From contig NZ_KI911784.1 in the NCBI RefSeq assembly GCF_000516515.1, forward strand, positions 2,450,881 through 2,514,880: a stretch of DNA of 64,000 nucleotides, read 5' to 3'. The notes under the pieces were generated by a model. That model saw only the letters and a program-made list of their open reading frames with translations, was not told where the DNA came from and did no database searches. A program made the position numbers and the translations under genes. Source of the stretch: Chloroflexus sp. Y-396-1. Lineage in GTDB: Bacteria > Chloroflexota > Chloroflexia > Chloroflexales > Chloroflexaceae. Of this stretch, positions 1 through 8,976 are shown one piece after another (the first letter of the stretch is position 1; each line of letters begins with the position of its first letter).

Positions 1-124
1 TACGCCATCCGGCTATACCATCAGTCGCGACCTGCACGCGATAACCGGCCCGTTCGAGCATCAGGCGAAAGTTGAGTGCCTGGCTAGGACTATCCTCTAC
101 CAGAAGAATATCAATATCGTTCAT
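1..124 (-). CDS. Response regulator receiver domain protein (partial, runs off the window)
   Basis: Only the N-terminus is present, about 41 residues. It opens MNDIDILLVEDSPSQALNF, where the Glu-Asp pair after strand 1 is the start of the acidic Mg-binding pocket of CheY-like receiver domains. The conserved phospho-Asp and the output domain lie outside the window. The gene starts 3 bases after the CheW stop codon, so the two are cotranscribed, and by context it is a chemotaxis or twitching-motility regulator. Whether it is a stand-alone CheY or the front of a hybrid kinase cannot be seen. Confidence 0.85.
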   Translation of the reverse strand, partial: MNDIDILLVEDSPSQALNFRLMLERAGYRVQVATDGIAGWR

Positions 125-127
125 TTT

Positions 128-670
128 CTACTCCTTTGCTTTGTCCACATCAATGGTCAGGGCCGGATCGTGGAGTAATGCCGCTGGATCGAGATGAATA
201 GCCAGCGTTTCATCCATCCCACGCACCCAATTAACACTGTTTCCAGCCAACATTGCTGGTGTGGGTTGAAGGAAACCGCTATACCAACGTACATCAAGGA
301 CTTGATCAACGAGCAAGGCAGCCTCGATAGTACCAGCACTGATTATGAGCAGGTGCATTGTTTCACGTGGAGGAGAGAACGAGAGCCCCAAGAGTGGTCG
401 CAGATCAATACACGTTAGTAAGCGTCCACGCACGTTAATGAGACCAAGAATAGCCGGGGGAACGCCAGGGAGTGATGCAACTGAGGTGAAACGAAGAACT
501 TCTCGAGCCGTAGTTGCTGGAATGCTGTAGGTTTCATCACCAAGCGTAAAATGAAGGGTAAGTTCACCCTCAATGCTGCTGGCTGAATTCGGCACACTAG
601 CTAACGCTTTGGCTCTTGCTTGAAGGATCTCGCGGGCAACGGGATCGGAGAAGAGGTTGTTGAGATCCAT
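128..670 (-). CDS. CheW-domain chemotaxis coupling protein
   Basis: This 180-residue protein carries one CheW/SH3-like domain (about residues 35-165). Recognisable stretches are the substrate-like opening 'HFTLGDETYSIPA', 'SLPGVPPAILGLINVRGR' and the C-terminal 'LAIHLDPAALL'. CheW proteins bridge methyl-accepting receptors to the CheA kinase at the membrane. An N-terminal extension of about 35 residues precedes the domain. It is followed after 3 bases by a receiver-domain gene, forming a short signalling operon. A TATAAT box lies about 75 bases upstream. The family is confident; the receptor or kinase partner is not visible. Confidence 0.88.
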   Translation of the reverse strand: MDLNNLFSDPVAREILQARAKALASVPNSASSIEGELTLHFTLGDETYSIPATTAREVLRFTSVASLPGVPPAILGLINVRGRLLTCIDLRPLLGLSFSPPRETMHLLIISAGTIEAALLVDQVLDVRWYSGFLQPTPAMLAGNSVNWVRGMDETLAIHLDPAALLHDPALTIDVDKAKE

Positions 671-742
671 AGCCGGCTCCTTTGCTGGCCTTAGAGATGT
701 TATCCCGGCGGATCAGTACGCCGAAGAGATGTATGTTTAGTG

Positions 743-748
743 ATTATA
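743..748 (-). promoter_or_regulatory. Putative -10 box for the cheW operon
   Basis: The minus strand reads TATAAT here, inside GATTATAATCAC, about 73 bases before the CheW start. No convincing -35 hexamer was found. Assigned from sequence match and position only. Confidence 0.45.
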
Positions 749-871
749 ATCTTACGCTTTTTTAGCTACGGTTGAGTTATAACTGCACAACCATGTATTG
801 CCAGATTAGTATACCGCTTGCAGCGAACCAAACTATTACGATGTTTCGATATTGGTGAGGCAGATAGTTGG

Positions 872-1909
872 CTATTGAACTATCAGACCACTACCACCGA
901 TCACCTCACCGATCTCCCAGATTGGCTGCCCAACCGCAGCACATAGTGCCTGCAATACAGTAGCGGCTTGTGGTGGCGCAGCAATCAATAACCCACCAGA
1001 GGTTTGCGGGTCGGCCAGTAGCAGTTGATAGACAGGGGGAAGAGTGGGGGCGAAGGTGGTAAACGAAGCGGCAAATTCGAGATTACGCCGTAAACCACCG
1101 GGGATCATGCCGGCTTCGGCATAGGTAAGTACACCGGGGAGAACTGGTACGGCCCTAGCATCAATACGCAGAGATACATTACTCTGACGGGCAATCTCGC
1201 CAGCATGACCGAGCAGGCCGTAGCCGGTCACATCGGTAGCGGCGTGAATTTCAACCTGTTCCATTAGTTCGGCCATGCGCCGGTTGAGAGTTACCATACT
1301 CTCGATAGCCGTGTTGAGGTCAGCTTCGTTCACCGCATCGCGCTTAGCAGCAGTCGTAATGATGCCAGTACCAAGCGGCTTACTGAGGAACAATCGATCA
1401 CCGGGACGCGCCCCGGCTTTCGTAATAATCCGTTGTGGATCAATTAGCCCGGTTACACACAAACCATATTTTGGTTCACGGTCGGTCACCGTATGACCAC
1501 CAACCACGACCGCGCCAGCTTCGGTAGCTTTGTCGATACCGCCCTGCAGTATCGCCGAGATGATCGATTGATCGAGGTTATCGGGAAATGCAGCGATGGC
1601 GAGCGCAAGAATAGGCTTTCCTCCCATTGCGTACACATCGCTGAGTGCATTAGCCGCAGCGATAGCGCCGTAGGTGTATGGGTCATCGACAATCGGCGGG
1701 AAGAAGTCAACCGTTTGCACAAGCGCCGTGTCGTTATTCAGTTGGTAGACGGCAGCATCATCGCTTTCGGCCAAGCCGACTAACACCTGCGGGTGAGCAG
1801 GTGTGCGAAGCATAGCCAGCACTGAAGCAAGGGCACCCGGCCCCAACTTTGCTGCTCAGCCAGCGCAGGCTGCCAGGGTTGTCAATCGAATTTGTTCGCG
1901 CTTGTCCAT
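872..1909 (-). CDS. selD: Selenide, water dikinase (selenophosphate synthetase), probable selenoprotein with in-frame UGA
   Basis: SelD makes selenophosphate from selenide and ATP, the selenium donor for selenocysteine and 2-selenouridine. An uninterrupted reading frame begins only at 1846, but that misses the catalytic N-terminus. Reading upstream from the ATG at 1909 gives MDKREQIRLTTLAACAG, then UGA at 1858-1856, then AAKLGPGALA. The family has Cys or Sec at this point with the catalytic Lys three residues later (G-[C/U]-x-x-K), and both fall in register here. The ATG has GGA nine bases upstream; a second ATG at 1918 is also in frame. Downstream motifs include 'VDFFPPIVDDPYTYG', 'GGHTVTD' and 'DPQTSGGLL'. 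With Sec inserted the protein is 345 residues, normal for SelD. If the host lacked Sec decoding the gene would be dead, but the rest of the protein is well preserved. Confidence 0.9.
1826..1853 (-). promoter_or_regulatory. Bacterial SECIS-like hairpin after the selD UGA
   Basis: Counting the UGA as +1 to +3, bases +6 to +10 (AGCAA) pair with +29 to +33 (TTGCT), and +16 to +19 (GGGC) pair with +25 to +28 (GCCC). This leaves a G-rich loop CGGGT at +20 to +24 and a 5-base bulge containing two U residues just below the upper stem. Bacterial SECIS elements recognised by SelB have a short stem with loop G residues and a bulged U at about this distance. I folded this by eye. Confidence 0.7.
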
Positions 1910-2101
1910 TGTTGACATTCCAGAAACAATTTATCCATCAGCGTACTTATTATAACCCAAACCAGCTCATTACGCCCTTACGCAACCCAGAATAGAGGGG
2001 GCAACGTTTCCGGTGTGCGGTCGTATGTGACACGTCAATGAACGTTATGTATTTACCTGTAGTATTCCCTAATCTGCGCCGTTTGCCTGAAAACGCAGTA
2101 G

Positions 2102-2121
2102 GGGCGCACGGTAGTGCGCCC
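2102..2121. terminator. GC-rich hairpin between the PAS/STAS gene and selD
   Basis: Perfect 8-base arms GGGCGCAC and GTGCGCCC enclose a GGTA loop. No clear T-tract follows, so it may be a member of a dispersed hairpin family rather than a simple intrinsic terminator. Confidence 0.4.
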
Positions 2122-2169
2122 TGCCAATGGGAGGTGACACATCAGGGATGCACTGCAATGCGTCCTGCT

Positions 2170-4143
2170 CTAACCGGTAGTTCGGGAACCCGTCCTTACC
2201 GTGCGGCCATTTAGCGTCGGTTGTTTAACACGCCGATGGGATAGCGCGTAAGCGATTCCTTCCTGCAATGTTGCTTTCGTCACGATTCCACGCAGATCAG
2301 CACCGAGATACACAATCGTCTGCGCAATTTCTGGGCGAATACCGGTCAACACCACTTGCGCACCGAGCATACCTGCTGCCTGAGCGGTACGCAGCAGTGC
2401 ACTGGCAACCTGCGTATCAACAACCTTCACGCCGGTAATATCAATAATGGCAATCGTCGCCTGGTAGTCAGCAATACCGGTCAACAAGGTCTCCATGATG
2501 CGCTGAGCACGGCTGGTATCAATCGCACCGATCAACGGCATTGTGACCACGCCATCGGCAATCGGTAACAGAGGCGTACTCAGTTCGTGCAAAATCGCTT
2601 GCTGCGCCTCAATGATCTGTTCCTGTAATGCGATTGTCTGACGTTCACGCTCGGCTTGACGCTGCTCGGTAATGTCGCGAATCATAATGAGCACATCATC
2701 TCCGCTGAACGTCATCCGCGCTTCATAATCGCGCATCTGACCATCTATCTGCATCTGATACTCATAACGTTGCAAGGTACCAGTGCGTTTCAGCTCTGCC
2801 AGATGATGGGCTGTCAAGTTGGCCAGCTCTGATGGCAGCACTTCCGTGAAATGGCGATTGAGAAAATACTCCGGTGGAAAAGCAACGGCAATCTCATTTG
2901 AGTGATAATCGCGGAAGACACCATCCTGCGATAGCAGAAAGATCAGGTCAGGCAGCGCCTGCAAGAGCGACCGGTGGCGCTGCTCGCTCGCACGGAGTTG
3001 CTCTTCAGACTTCAATTGCTCAGTAACGTCGTGGTTTATGATCCCATAGCCAATGATCTGTCCCTGCTGATCGCGCAATACCGGAATAGACACATAGGCT
3101 GTGATGATTGAACCGTTATCGTGCACATAGCGCAATCTGGCATAGGCGTCATGGCCGACTGCTACCTGGCGCATGATCACTTCAAGCTGATCACGGTCGT
3201 CGGGATGGATGAGGGAAGGCCAGGATTGCCCAATCAGTTCACGATGGCCCAACATTGCGACAAATGCTGGGTTGGCATAGCTAATTTTCCACTGGCGATC
3301 AAGCAGACCGATGCCATCCGGTGCATTCTCAACGAGCAATTGAAGCGTTCGCCGCTCTTGCTCTTGCTGCCGTTGTTCAGTAATATCCTCGTAGAATCCC
3401 AATACTCCCACCACCTGATTATGACGCACCAACGGTAATTTACCGGTGCGTAGCCAGATGGTACTGCCATCACCACGAGTAAGGTTCTCTTCAACATTCA
3501 GCTTTGGACCAGATGCCATCACCGCACGATCGCTTGCCTGATAGTCGAGCGCTCTCTTCTGCCATGGGAGATCGAAATCGGTCTTACCAATGATCTCTTT
3601 GAATGTGCTCAGACCGGCATCAGCCAAAACACGACGGTTACAACCGAGAAAGCGCGACTCTTTATCCTTCCAAAAGATGCCTATCGGGAGATTGTCAATC
3701 ACGTTATGCAACATCTCACGCTGTTCATACAACTCCTGACGTAAGCGGTGAAGGGCGGAAATATCTTGACCAATCGAGGTAAAGCCGGTCACCGTACTAT
3801 GCTCATCGTAATGAACGACGACTGACCACAGGAATGAAAAAACGGTTCCATCGCGATGCAACACACGGTTTTCGATTTCTACCGAACGTTGGTGTGCGGT
3901 GATCGCTTCGATCATTATCTGCTGCAAGCGCTCTCGATCATCGGGATAGGTGAAATCGAGTACCGACTTACCAATACACTCCTCTGGTGCGTATCCGAAA
4001 TAACGCTGCGTAGCAGGATTGGCAAAGGTAATGACTCCCTGAGCATCGGATTCGGTAAGAATGAAACCGGTATACGACAGAACTGTGTAAAAGCGTTCGA
4101 TCTGACGAGGGGTAAATTCAGGTGGTGTTACAGATATACTCAT
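2170..4143 (-). CDS. Four-PAS sensor with C-terminal RsbR-type STAS domain
   Basis: The 657-residue soluble protein has PAS/PAC modules at about 14-130, 140-260, 265-385 and 390-505, each of the first three ending in a PAC-like 'DIS' or 'D(I/V)TEQ' stretch. A STAS domain (about 520-635) follows, with 'AIIDITGVKVVDT', the region that holds phosphorylatable Ser/Thr residues in RsbR proteins. There is no histidine kinase, GGDEF or methyltransferase output, so it fits a stressosome-type signal integrator that works by protein interaction. No RsbT/RsbS-like partner is adjacent. The sensed ligand is unknown; PAS domains may bind haem, flavin or small molecules. Confidence 0.85.
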   Translation of the reverse strand: MSISVTPPEFTPRQIERFYTVLSYTGFILTESDAQGVITFANPATQRYFGYAPEECIGKSVLDFTYPDDRERLQQIMIEAITAHQRSVEIENRVLHRDGTVFSFLWSVVVHYDEHSTVTGFTSIGQDISALHRLRQELYEQREMLHNVIDNLPIGIFWKDKESRFLGCNRRVLADAGLSTFKEIIGKTDFDLPWQKRALDYQASDRAVMASGPKLNVEENLTRGDGSTIWLRTGKLPLVRHNQVVGVLGFYEDITEQRQQEQERRTLQLLVENAPDGIGLLDRQWKISYANPAFVAMLGHRELIGQSWPSLIHPDDRDQLEVIMRQVAVGHDAYARLRYVHDNGSIITAYVSIPVLRDQQGQIIGYGIINHDVTEQLKSEEQLRASEQRHRSLLQALPDLIFLLSQDGVFRDYHSNEIAVAFPPEYFLNRHFTEVLPSELANLTAHHLAELKRTGTLQRYEYQMQIDGQMRDYEARMTFSGDDVLIMIRDITEQRQAERERQTIALQEQIIEAQQAILHELSTPLLPIADGVVTMPLIGAIDTSRAQRIMETLLTGIADYQATIAIIDITGVKVVDTQVASALLRTAQAAGMLGAQVVLTGIRPEIAQTIVYLGADLRGIVTKATLQEGIAYALSHRRVKQPTLNGRTVRTGSRTTG

Positions 4144-4855
4144 CGGCTAGCCTCCGAAGCTGGCTCGTGATGTCAAATTAAAAGCCCTGCCCGTAAAGGC
4201 AGGACTTTCAATACTGTCAATATTTATACCTCCAGGGTATTGCAATATGGTAGAGAGCCCGGTTGCGAGGAGAATAAGGAACAAGATTGATGATTTGAAT
4301 AATAGCATGACACTTATGTCTTATGTCTACAATTGGTTTGTAGCGCGGGCTTGCGTCATTACTATGCACACATCTCTCCGATATGTATGATACACAGATA
4401 CGTAGTTTCTGTCAATCAATCTTTTACCAGTTTTTAATTCTTGTCATACCAATGCTGACAAGCAGAATTAGGTATCATCGCGCCAACCTCGTGCAGTAAC
4501 GATCCCACCCCTTCCCTGCTTTCCTCGCGTTCACGCATACGTTTATGAAATTGGACACGGGTTGCGCTGCAAAAGATTGTGGCCGGAACGATGATATGCC
4601 TGAACAGGGTGAGGATTCTATGACCTGCTGAAGCGTAGCTTCGGCAGGCCATGGGAAGAGTGTAACTCACTCGTATACCAATTCTTTCGTGATGAACAGC
4701 GTATCATCCTGTCGAACGTATGCTGTAACTGTTGCACTGCTTACGCAGTTTCTTCCGGTTGGTGTGCGAGGGTAGCCGAACGAGACACGGTTTTCAAAGG
4801 GAGAATCGACATTCAGACAATTGTTTCCCTCGTCACCTCTGCAATAGGTTCGGCA
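4144..4855. other. Intergenic region without a supported gene
   Basis: The only open frames here are short and lack family signatures or ribosome-binding sites. An imperfect hairpin, CCTGCTGAAGC / GCTTCGGCAGG, lies at about 4623-4647 and could end transcription. Nothing else was recognised. Confidence 0.5.
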
Positions 4856-5320
4856 TCAAAACCGGGGATGACTTTCCAGTTGCTGCACTAGCGCCTCAAA
4901 CAGATCGCTCTCTGTAATGATTCCAATCACCCGATTCTGGTCATCTACCACCGGTAGGCCGCCAATCTTGTTTTCAATCATTAACAGAGCTGCCTCGCGC
5001 AAACTGGTCTCTGGCGTGACCGAGATTGGATTTTCAGACATCACTTCATACACTTTCACGTTACGTAAGGCCTGGGCAATATCGACCGGATCAAGGCCGG
5101 CGACACGCATTATATCGGCGCCGCGGATGTCGCCCTGGGTGATTATGCCGCGCAATTCACCGGTATCGACGACTACTGGTAGCCGCCTGATGTCGTGCTC
5201 GCGCATTAGCACCAGCGCTTCACTGAGCGGCGCAGCAAGATTGATCGTGATGGCCGGTGTGCGCATCCAAAAGCGGATCTCCTGTTCAGCCGGAATGTCC
5301 GGTTTCGTTTTGTTTGCCAT
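4856..5320 (-). CDS. Paired CBS domain protein
   Basis: The 154-residue protein is essentially one Bateman module. CBS1 covers about residues 20-80 ('RRLPVVVDTGELRGIITQGDIRG') and CBS2 about 90-150 ('GGLPVVDDQNRVIGIITESDLFEAL'). Such pairs bind adenine nucleotides and act as energy or redox sensors, usually modulating a partner enzyme. A strong AAGGAGG ribosome-binding site precedes the ATG at 5320. It is transcribed alone, so its partner cannot be inferred. Confidence 0.88.
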   Translation of the reverse strand: MANKTKPDIPAEQEIRFWMRTPAITINLAAPLSEALVLMREHDIRRLPVVVDTGELRGIITQGDIRGADIMRVAGLDPVDIAQALRNVKVYEVMSENPISVTPETSLREAALLMIENKIGGLPVVDDQNRVIGIITESDLFEALVQQLESHPRF

Positions 5321-5494
5321 GGTGCGCCTCCTTGCGCTTACTGAACAAAATCTCTGATAGCGATAATTTTAGCATAATAACAGCCTGTTTGTAGGGTGTC
5401 ACTTGCCCTCGTGTAGTAATAATCTGTCAACCAGATGTATGGAAGTCCTTTAGAGCATGATCAAAAACGTGGGTTTTTGATGAGGTTCGACGAT

Positions 5495-5770
5495 GCCCTC
5501 ACCTTCCCCCCAACCCCCTTCCTCTCCTACACTGTGGGAGAGGGGCTGGGGGTGAGGGCTGCCCTCACCTTCCCCCCCGGTCCCCTTCCGCCTAAATCCC
5601 CCCGCTCCCGCAGCGCGGGAGCGGGGCTGGGGGTGAGGGCTGCCCTCACCTTCCCCCCCAGTCCCCTTCCGCCTAAATCCCCCCGCTCCCGCAGCGCGGG
5701 AGAGGGGCTGGGGGTGAGGGCCGCCCTCACCTTCCCCCCAGCCCCCGTCCTTTCCCCCACGGGGAGAGAT
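5495..5770. repeat. Tandem array of an 81-bp GC-rich palindromic repeat
   Basis: Units start GCCCTCACCTTCCCCCC at 5495, 5561, 5642 and 5723. The spacing is 66, 81 and 81 bases, with the last unit partial. Each full unit holds an inverted repeat around CGCTCCCGCAGCGCGGGAGCG and ends in GGGGCTGGGGGTGAGGGC, which pairs with the start of the next unit. The open frames through it encode Pro/Arg-rich filler and are not credible genes. With its flanks (5321-5993) this is the non-coding gap between the CBS and glutaminyl cyclase genes. Confidence 0.8.
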
Positions 5771-5955
5771 GCGCACACGCTGGTAATGGAGTATACCGAT
5801 GGCCGAATGGCAGACGTGTTACCCCTTTCCTCAGAGACACAGCGCGGCCGTGTTCCCCGACGCTACCGTGCCTCCGGATCAATCACGTCAGGGCCATGTA
5901 GAGGTACAACGCTACTGTGTCCCTGGCGATTTCGCCCCCGGCTCCGTGTAGAAGG

Positions 5956-5964
5956 TGGTACAAT
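5956..5964 (+). promoter_or_regulatory. Extended -10 promoter for the glutaminyl cyclase gene
   Basis: TGGTACAAT matches an extended -10 (TGn followed by TAYAAT). It lies 38 bases before the chosen GTG start, leaving room for a short leader with the GGGAGGAGG ribosome-binding site. Confidence 0.5.
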
Positions 5965-5993
5965 ACCTATCGTCAGCAGAAGGGAGGAGGATT

Positions 5994-6971
5994 GTGCGCT
6001 GGTTATTGCTGTGCTGGGGAGCACTGAGTTGGTTGGTGGCCTGTGCTGCACTGCCGCCAACGACTGCTACACCTACACCATCGCCAGTGTCGTTATCAAT
6101 ACCATTGGCGCTGGCACCTGTACCAACCGGAACAACAACACCGGAGCGCATATCACTGCCGCTGGTTGGCACAACCAATATGGCCCCAGCTCAAGCTCCG
6201 CCATTTCTGCCGTACCGCGTGATAGCAAGCTATCCGCACGACTCGCGAGCCTGGACACAGGGTCTCATCTTTGCCGGGCCAGGTCGACTCTTTGAAGGCA
6301 CTGGCGATTATGCCAATTCATCGCTACGCGAAGTTGAGCTGGCAACTGGTCAAGTTCTGCGTCAGGTCGATCTCGGCGATCCGACGCTCTACGGTGAAGG
6401 TATCGCTCAAATTGGTGACCGGATATTTCAATTGACTTGGCAGAATCGGATTGGCTTGATCTACGATGCAGCAACGTTCAATCGAATCGGTTCGTTTACA
6501 TATCCTACACCACCTGCCACTATGCCACGTGAGGGATGGGGTTTGACCTACGATGGTACATCTCTGATCATGAGTGATGGAACAGCAACCCTCTACTTCA
6601 TTGATCCGGAGCAAACCGTTACCACCGGTCAACTGATGGTCGATCGCACTATTACCGTAAAAATTGGCGATCAACCACGTGACAAGTTGAACGAGCTAGA
6701 ATATATCAACGGCGCCATCTTTGCTAATGTCTGGTACAGCGATCAGATCGTGCGCATTGATCCGGCGAGCGGTCAGGTCACCGGTATCCTCGATCTGAGC
6801 GGGCTGCTGTCGCCAGCGGAACGCGCTGCTGCCGATGTCCTCAACGGTATTGCTTACGATCCAGCAAGCGGGCTGATCTTTGTAACCGGTAAATACTGGC
6901 CACGCCTGTTTGCCATCACGCTTGAACAAACTGTCTATTTACCACTGATCTCCACAACGGCAGATCAGTAG
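5994..6971 (+). CDS. Glutaminyl-peptide cyclotransferase, secreted lipoprotein
   Basis: A 325-residue bacterial/plant-type glutaminyl cyclase, the five-bladed propeller family that turns N-terminal Gln into pyroglutamate. Recognised stretches are 'AWTQGLIF', 'YGEGIAQIGDRIFQLTW', 'GWGLTYDGTSLIMSDG' and 'LNELEYINGAIFANVW'. I chose the GTG at 5994 over the upstream in-frame ATG at 5955, because GGGAGGAGG sits directly before it, the ATG falls inside the putative -10 box, and the resulting N-terminus (RWLLLCWGALSWLVAC) is a clean lipoprotein signal with its Cys. A Thr/Pro linker follows. Near the C-terminus is 'VYLPLIS', resembling the ends of two exoproteins at 40-44.6 kb. Confidence 0.87.
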   Translation: MRWLLLCWGALSWLVACAALPPTTATPTPSPVSLSIPLALAPVPTGTTTPERISLPLVGTTNMAPAQAPPFLPYRVIASYPHDSRAWTQGLIFAGPGRLFEGTGDYANSSLREVELATGQVLRQVDLGDPTLYGEGIAQIGDRIFQLTWQNRIGLIYDAATFNRIGSFTYPTPPATMPREGWGLTYDGTSLIMSDGTATLYFIDPEQTVTTGQLMVDRTITVKIGDQPRDKLNELEYINGAIFANVWYSDQIVRIDPASGQVTGILDLSGLLSPAERAAADVLNGIAYDPASGLIFVTGKYWPRLFAITLEQTVYLPLISTTADQ

Positions 6972-7021
6972 TTTAACTATTCGTATTGCCCACCAGGGCA
7001 TTATCAGACAGGAGTCTTCTC

Positions 7022-7735
7022 ATGACAACAGCAAGTGGCCTTCAGTATGTCGAAGTGCAGGCCGGTGATGGTGAGCAGCCGCAGCTCGGTTCGGTGGTCG
7101 CCGTTCACTATCGTGGCATGCTGGCCGATGGCAGCGTCTTCGATAGTTCGTATGAGCGGGGCGAGCCGATCCGCTTCCCACTCGGCGTTGGGATGGTCAT
7201 TCCGGGTTGGGATGAGGGGATCGGACTGATGCGGGTTGGAGGGAAGGCGCGGCTGATTATTCCGCCGCACCTTGCTTACGGTGAGCTGGGCTACCCACCG
7301 GTCATTCCACCAAATGCCACACTGACCTTCGATGTCGAGCTGATTGAGGTGTTGCCAGGGCCACCCGAAGCCCCGCAAGACATCCCCGCTGATCGCTATA
7401 CCACCAGCGCCAGTGGTTTGCAGTACGCCGATCTGACGGTGGGTGAAGGCGCCACCGCGATTGCCGGCCGCACGGTGACGGTACACTATACCGGTTGGCT
7501 CACCGATGGTAGTATGTTCGACAGCTCGCTGAGTCGGGGCGAGCCGTTTGTCTTCTCGCTAGGCGCAGGTCGGGTCATTCGCGGTTGGGATGAAGGTGTG
7601 GCCGGGATGCGAGTGGGTGGACGCCGACAGTTAATTATTCCGGCAGCGCTGGCCTACGGCAATCGCGGTGCGGGTGGTGTGATACCGCCAGGCGCGACCC
7701 TGATCTTTGAGGTGGAGTTGTTGGAGGTGCATTGA
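7022..7735 (+). CDS. Tandem FKBP-type peptidyl-prolyl cis-trans isomerase
   Basis: The 237-residue protein holds two complete FKBP domains, about residues 1-103 and 118-237. Each has the family landmarks: '[20 protein letters not shown]' then '[12 protein letters not shown]' and 'LAYGELG' in the first; '[16 protein letters not shown]', '[12 protein letters not shown]' and 'ALAYGNRG' in the second. No signal peptide is visible, so it probably acts in the cytoplasm on proline isomerisation during folding. The ATG at 7022 has AGGAG seven bases upstream; an in-frame start at 6986 has no such site. The stop overlaps the start of the next gene as TGATG, suggesting translational coupling. Confidence 0.93.
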   Translation: MTTASGLQYVEVQAGDGEQPQLGSVVAVHYRGMLADGSVFDSSYERGEPIRFPLGVGMVIPGWDEGIGLMRVGGKARLIIPPHLAYGELGYPPVIPPNATLTFDVELIEVLPGPPEAPQDIPADRYTTSASGLQYADLTVGEGATAIAGRTVTVHYTGWLTDGSMFDSSLSRGEPFVFSLGAGRVIRGWDEGVAGMRVGGRRQLIIPAALAYGNRGAGGVIPPGATLIFEVELLEVH

Positions 7736-8844
7736 TGCGGATCGAAGCCATCGAATTGCGACGGATCAGGCTACCCTACCGAGCACCGTTCGAGACGAGT
7801 GGCTGGTGCGAAGAGGCTAATCATTCAGTTATCGTGACCCTGCGTAGCGAAGGTGCGGTCGGTTGGGGGGAAGCACCGGTTGGCGCCGGGCCGTGGTACA
7901 ACGAGGAGACGCAGGCAACCGCGTGGGTGATGATGCGTGAGATTCTGGCTCCGATGCTGTTAGGTCGTGATCTGAGCCAACCTGAAGAGGTTGATGCCAT
8001 TTTTGCCCGTGTGCGCGGCAATCGGATGGCGCGGGCCGGCCTGGAGTTTGCTGTGTGGGACTTGTTCGGGCGAGCTTATGGTAAGAGCCTGAGTACCATG
8101 CTTGGTGGTACCCGGAAACGGGTTGAAGTTGGGGTCAGTGTTGGCATTCAGGAATCCATCGAAGCCCTTCTCGATGTCGTTGATAGTTACGTAAAAGCCG
8201 GCTATCAGCGGGTAAAACTCAAGATTAAACCGGGATGGGACGTCGAGCCGACCCGTGCCGTGCGTGAACGCTGGCCTGATTTGCAGTTGCAGGTAGACGC
8301 TAACAGTATCTATACGCTCGATCAGGCCGAGCAACTGGCGTTACTCGACGAGTTTGATCTCCTCTTGATCGAACAACCGCTGGCCCACGATGATATTATC
8401 GACCACGCTAAATTACAACGGCTCTTACGCACACCTATCTGTCTTGATGAGAGTATCGTCTCACCTGAACACGCCCGTTGGGCCATCGAGTTAGGAGCTT
8501 GCGGGGTCATCAATATCAAACCATCGCGAGTAGGCGGTTTTACGGCGGCCCGGCGAATTCACGACCTGGCTCAGGCAGCCGGTATCCCCGTCTGGTGCGG
8601 TGGGATGCTCGAAACCGGTATTGGTCGGGCAGCCAACGTTGGGCTAGCCAGCCTGCCCAATTTCAGCTTACCCGGTGACATCAGCGCTAATGACCGCTAT
8701 TTTACGCAAGACATCGTAACCAATCCTTTCACGCTCAATCCCGACAGTACGCTTAGCGTGCCAACCGGGCCGGGCAGCGGGGCTGAGGTCGATCTAGACT
8801 ATCTCCAGGCGGTAACGACCGATTATGTGATGTTGCGGGCGTAG
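7735..8844 (+). CDS. menC: Enolase-superfamily enzyme, o-succinylbenzoate synthase / N-acylamino acid racemase type
   Basis: A 369-residue muconate-lactonising-enzyme family member. The catalytic pattern is visible: 'KLKIKPGWD' (KxK base), 'VDAN', 'EQPL' and 'LDES' (three metal ligands), and 'NIKPSRVGG' (second Lys base). This layout matches MenC type 2 and its promiscuous N-acylamino acid racemases, which dehydrate SHCHC to o-succinylbenzoate in menaquinone synthesis. Chloroflexus relies on menaquinone, so MenC is the likely role. No other men gene is adjacent, and dipeptide epimerase or another family activity remains possible. The start overlaps the FKBP stop, with GGAGG at 7722-7726. Confidence 0.8.
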   Translation: MRIEAIELRRIRLPYRAPFETSGWCEEANHSVIVTLRSEGAVGWGEAPVGAGPWYNEETQATAWVMMREILAPMLLGRDLSQPEEVDAIFARVRGNRMARAGLEFAVWDLFGRAYGKSLSTMLGGTRKRVEVGVSVGIQESIEALLDVVDSYVKAGYQRVKLKIKPGWDVEPTRAVRERWPDLQLQVDANSIYTLDQAEQLALLDEFDLLLIEQPLAHDDIIDHAKLQRLLRTPICLDESIVSPEHARWAIELGACGVINIKPSRVGGFTAARRIHDLAQAAGIPVWCGGMLETGIGRAANVGLASLPNFSLPGDISANDRYFTQDIVTNPFTLNPDSTLSVPTGPGSGAEVDLDYLQAVTTDYVMLRA

Positions 8845-8874
8845 ATGAGTGGCTCGACCCTTCTCTACATATCG

Positions 8875-8903
8875 GCAGGGGCGGGTTAGAAACCCGCTCC
8901 TGC
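8875..8903. terminator. Hairpin after menC
   Basis: Thirteen-base arms, 8875-8887 and 8891-8903, pair with a single G-T mismatch around an AGA loop (core GCGGGTT / AACCCGC). It lacks a T-tract and resembles hairpins at 17401, 23942 and 50063. Confidence 0.45.
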
Positions 8904-8976
8904 GTGGATGCATTAGTTCTCATCCAAGAAATCCTTTCGTGGTCGCCAGACAAGATAATCTCAACCACATCGAACA

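Noticed and set aside
872-1846. selD starting at TTG 1846 as a shorter ordinary gene
   Set aside because: This would lack the catalytic Cys/Sec and Lys. The upstream in-frame sequence matches the family perfectly through the UGA.
4434-4670. 78-codon minus-strand frame
   Set aside because: No ribosome-binding site, no family features, and it crosses a hairpin; composition looks random.
5435-6295. Long plus-strand open frame (286 codons) and two minus-strand frames over the repeat array
   Set aside because: They translate an 81-bp GC-rich repeat whose length is a multiple of three, giving Pro/Arg/Gly filler, and run into the real glutaminyl cyclase gene.
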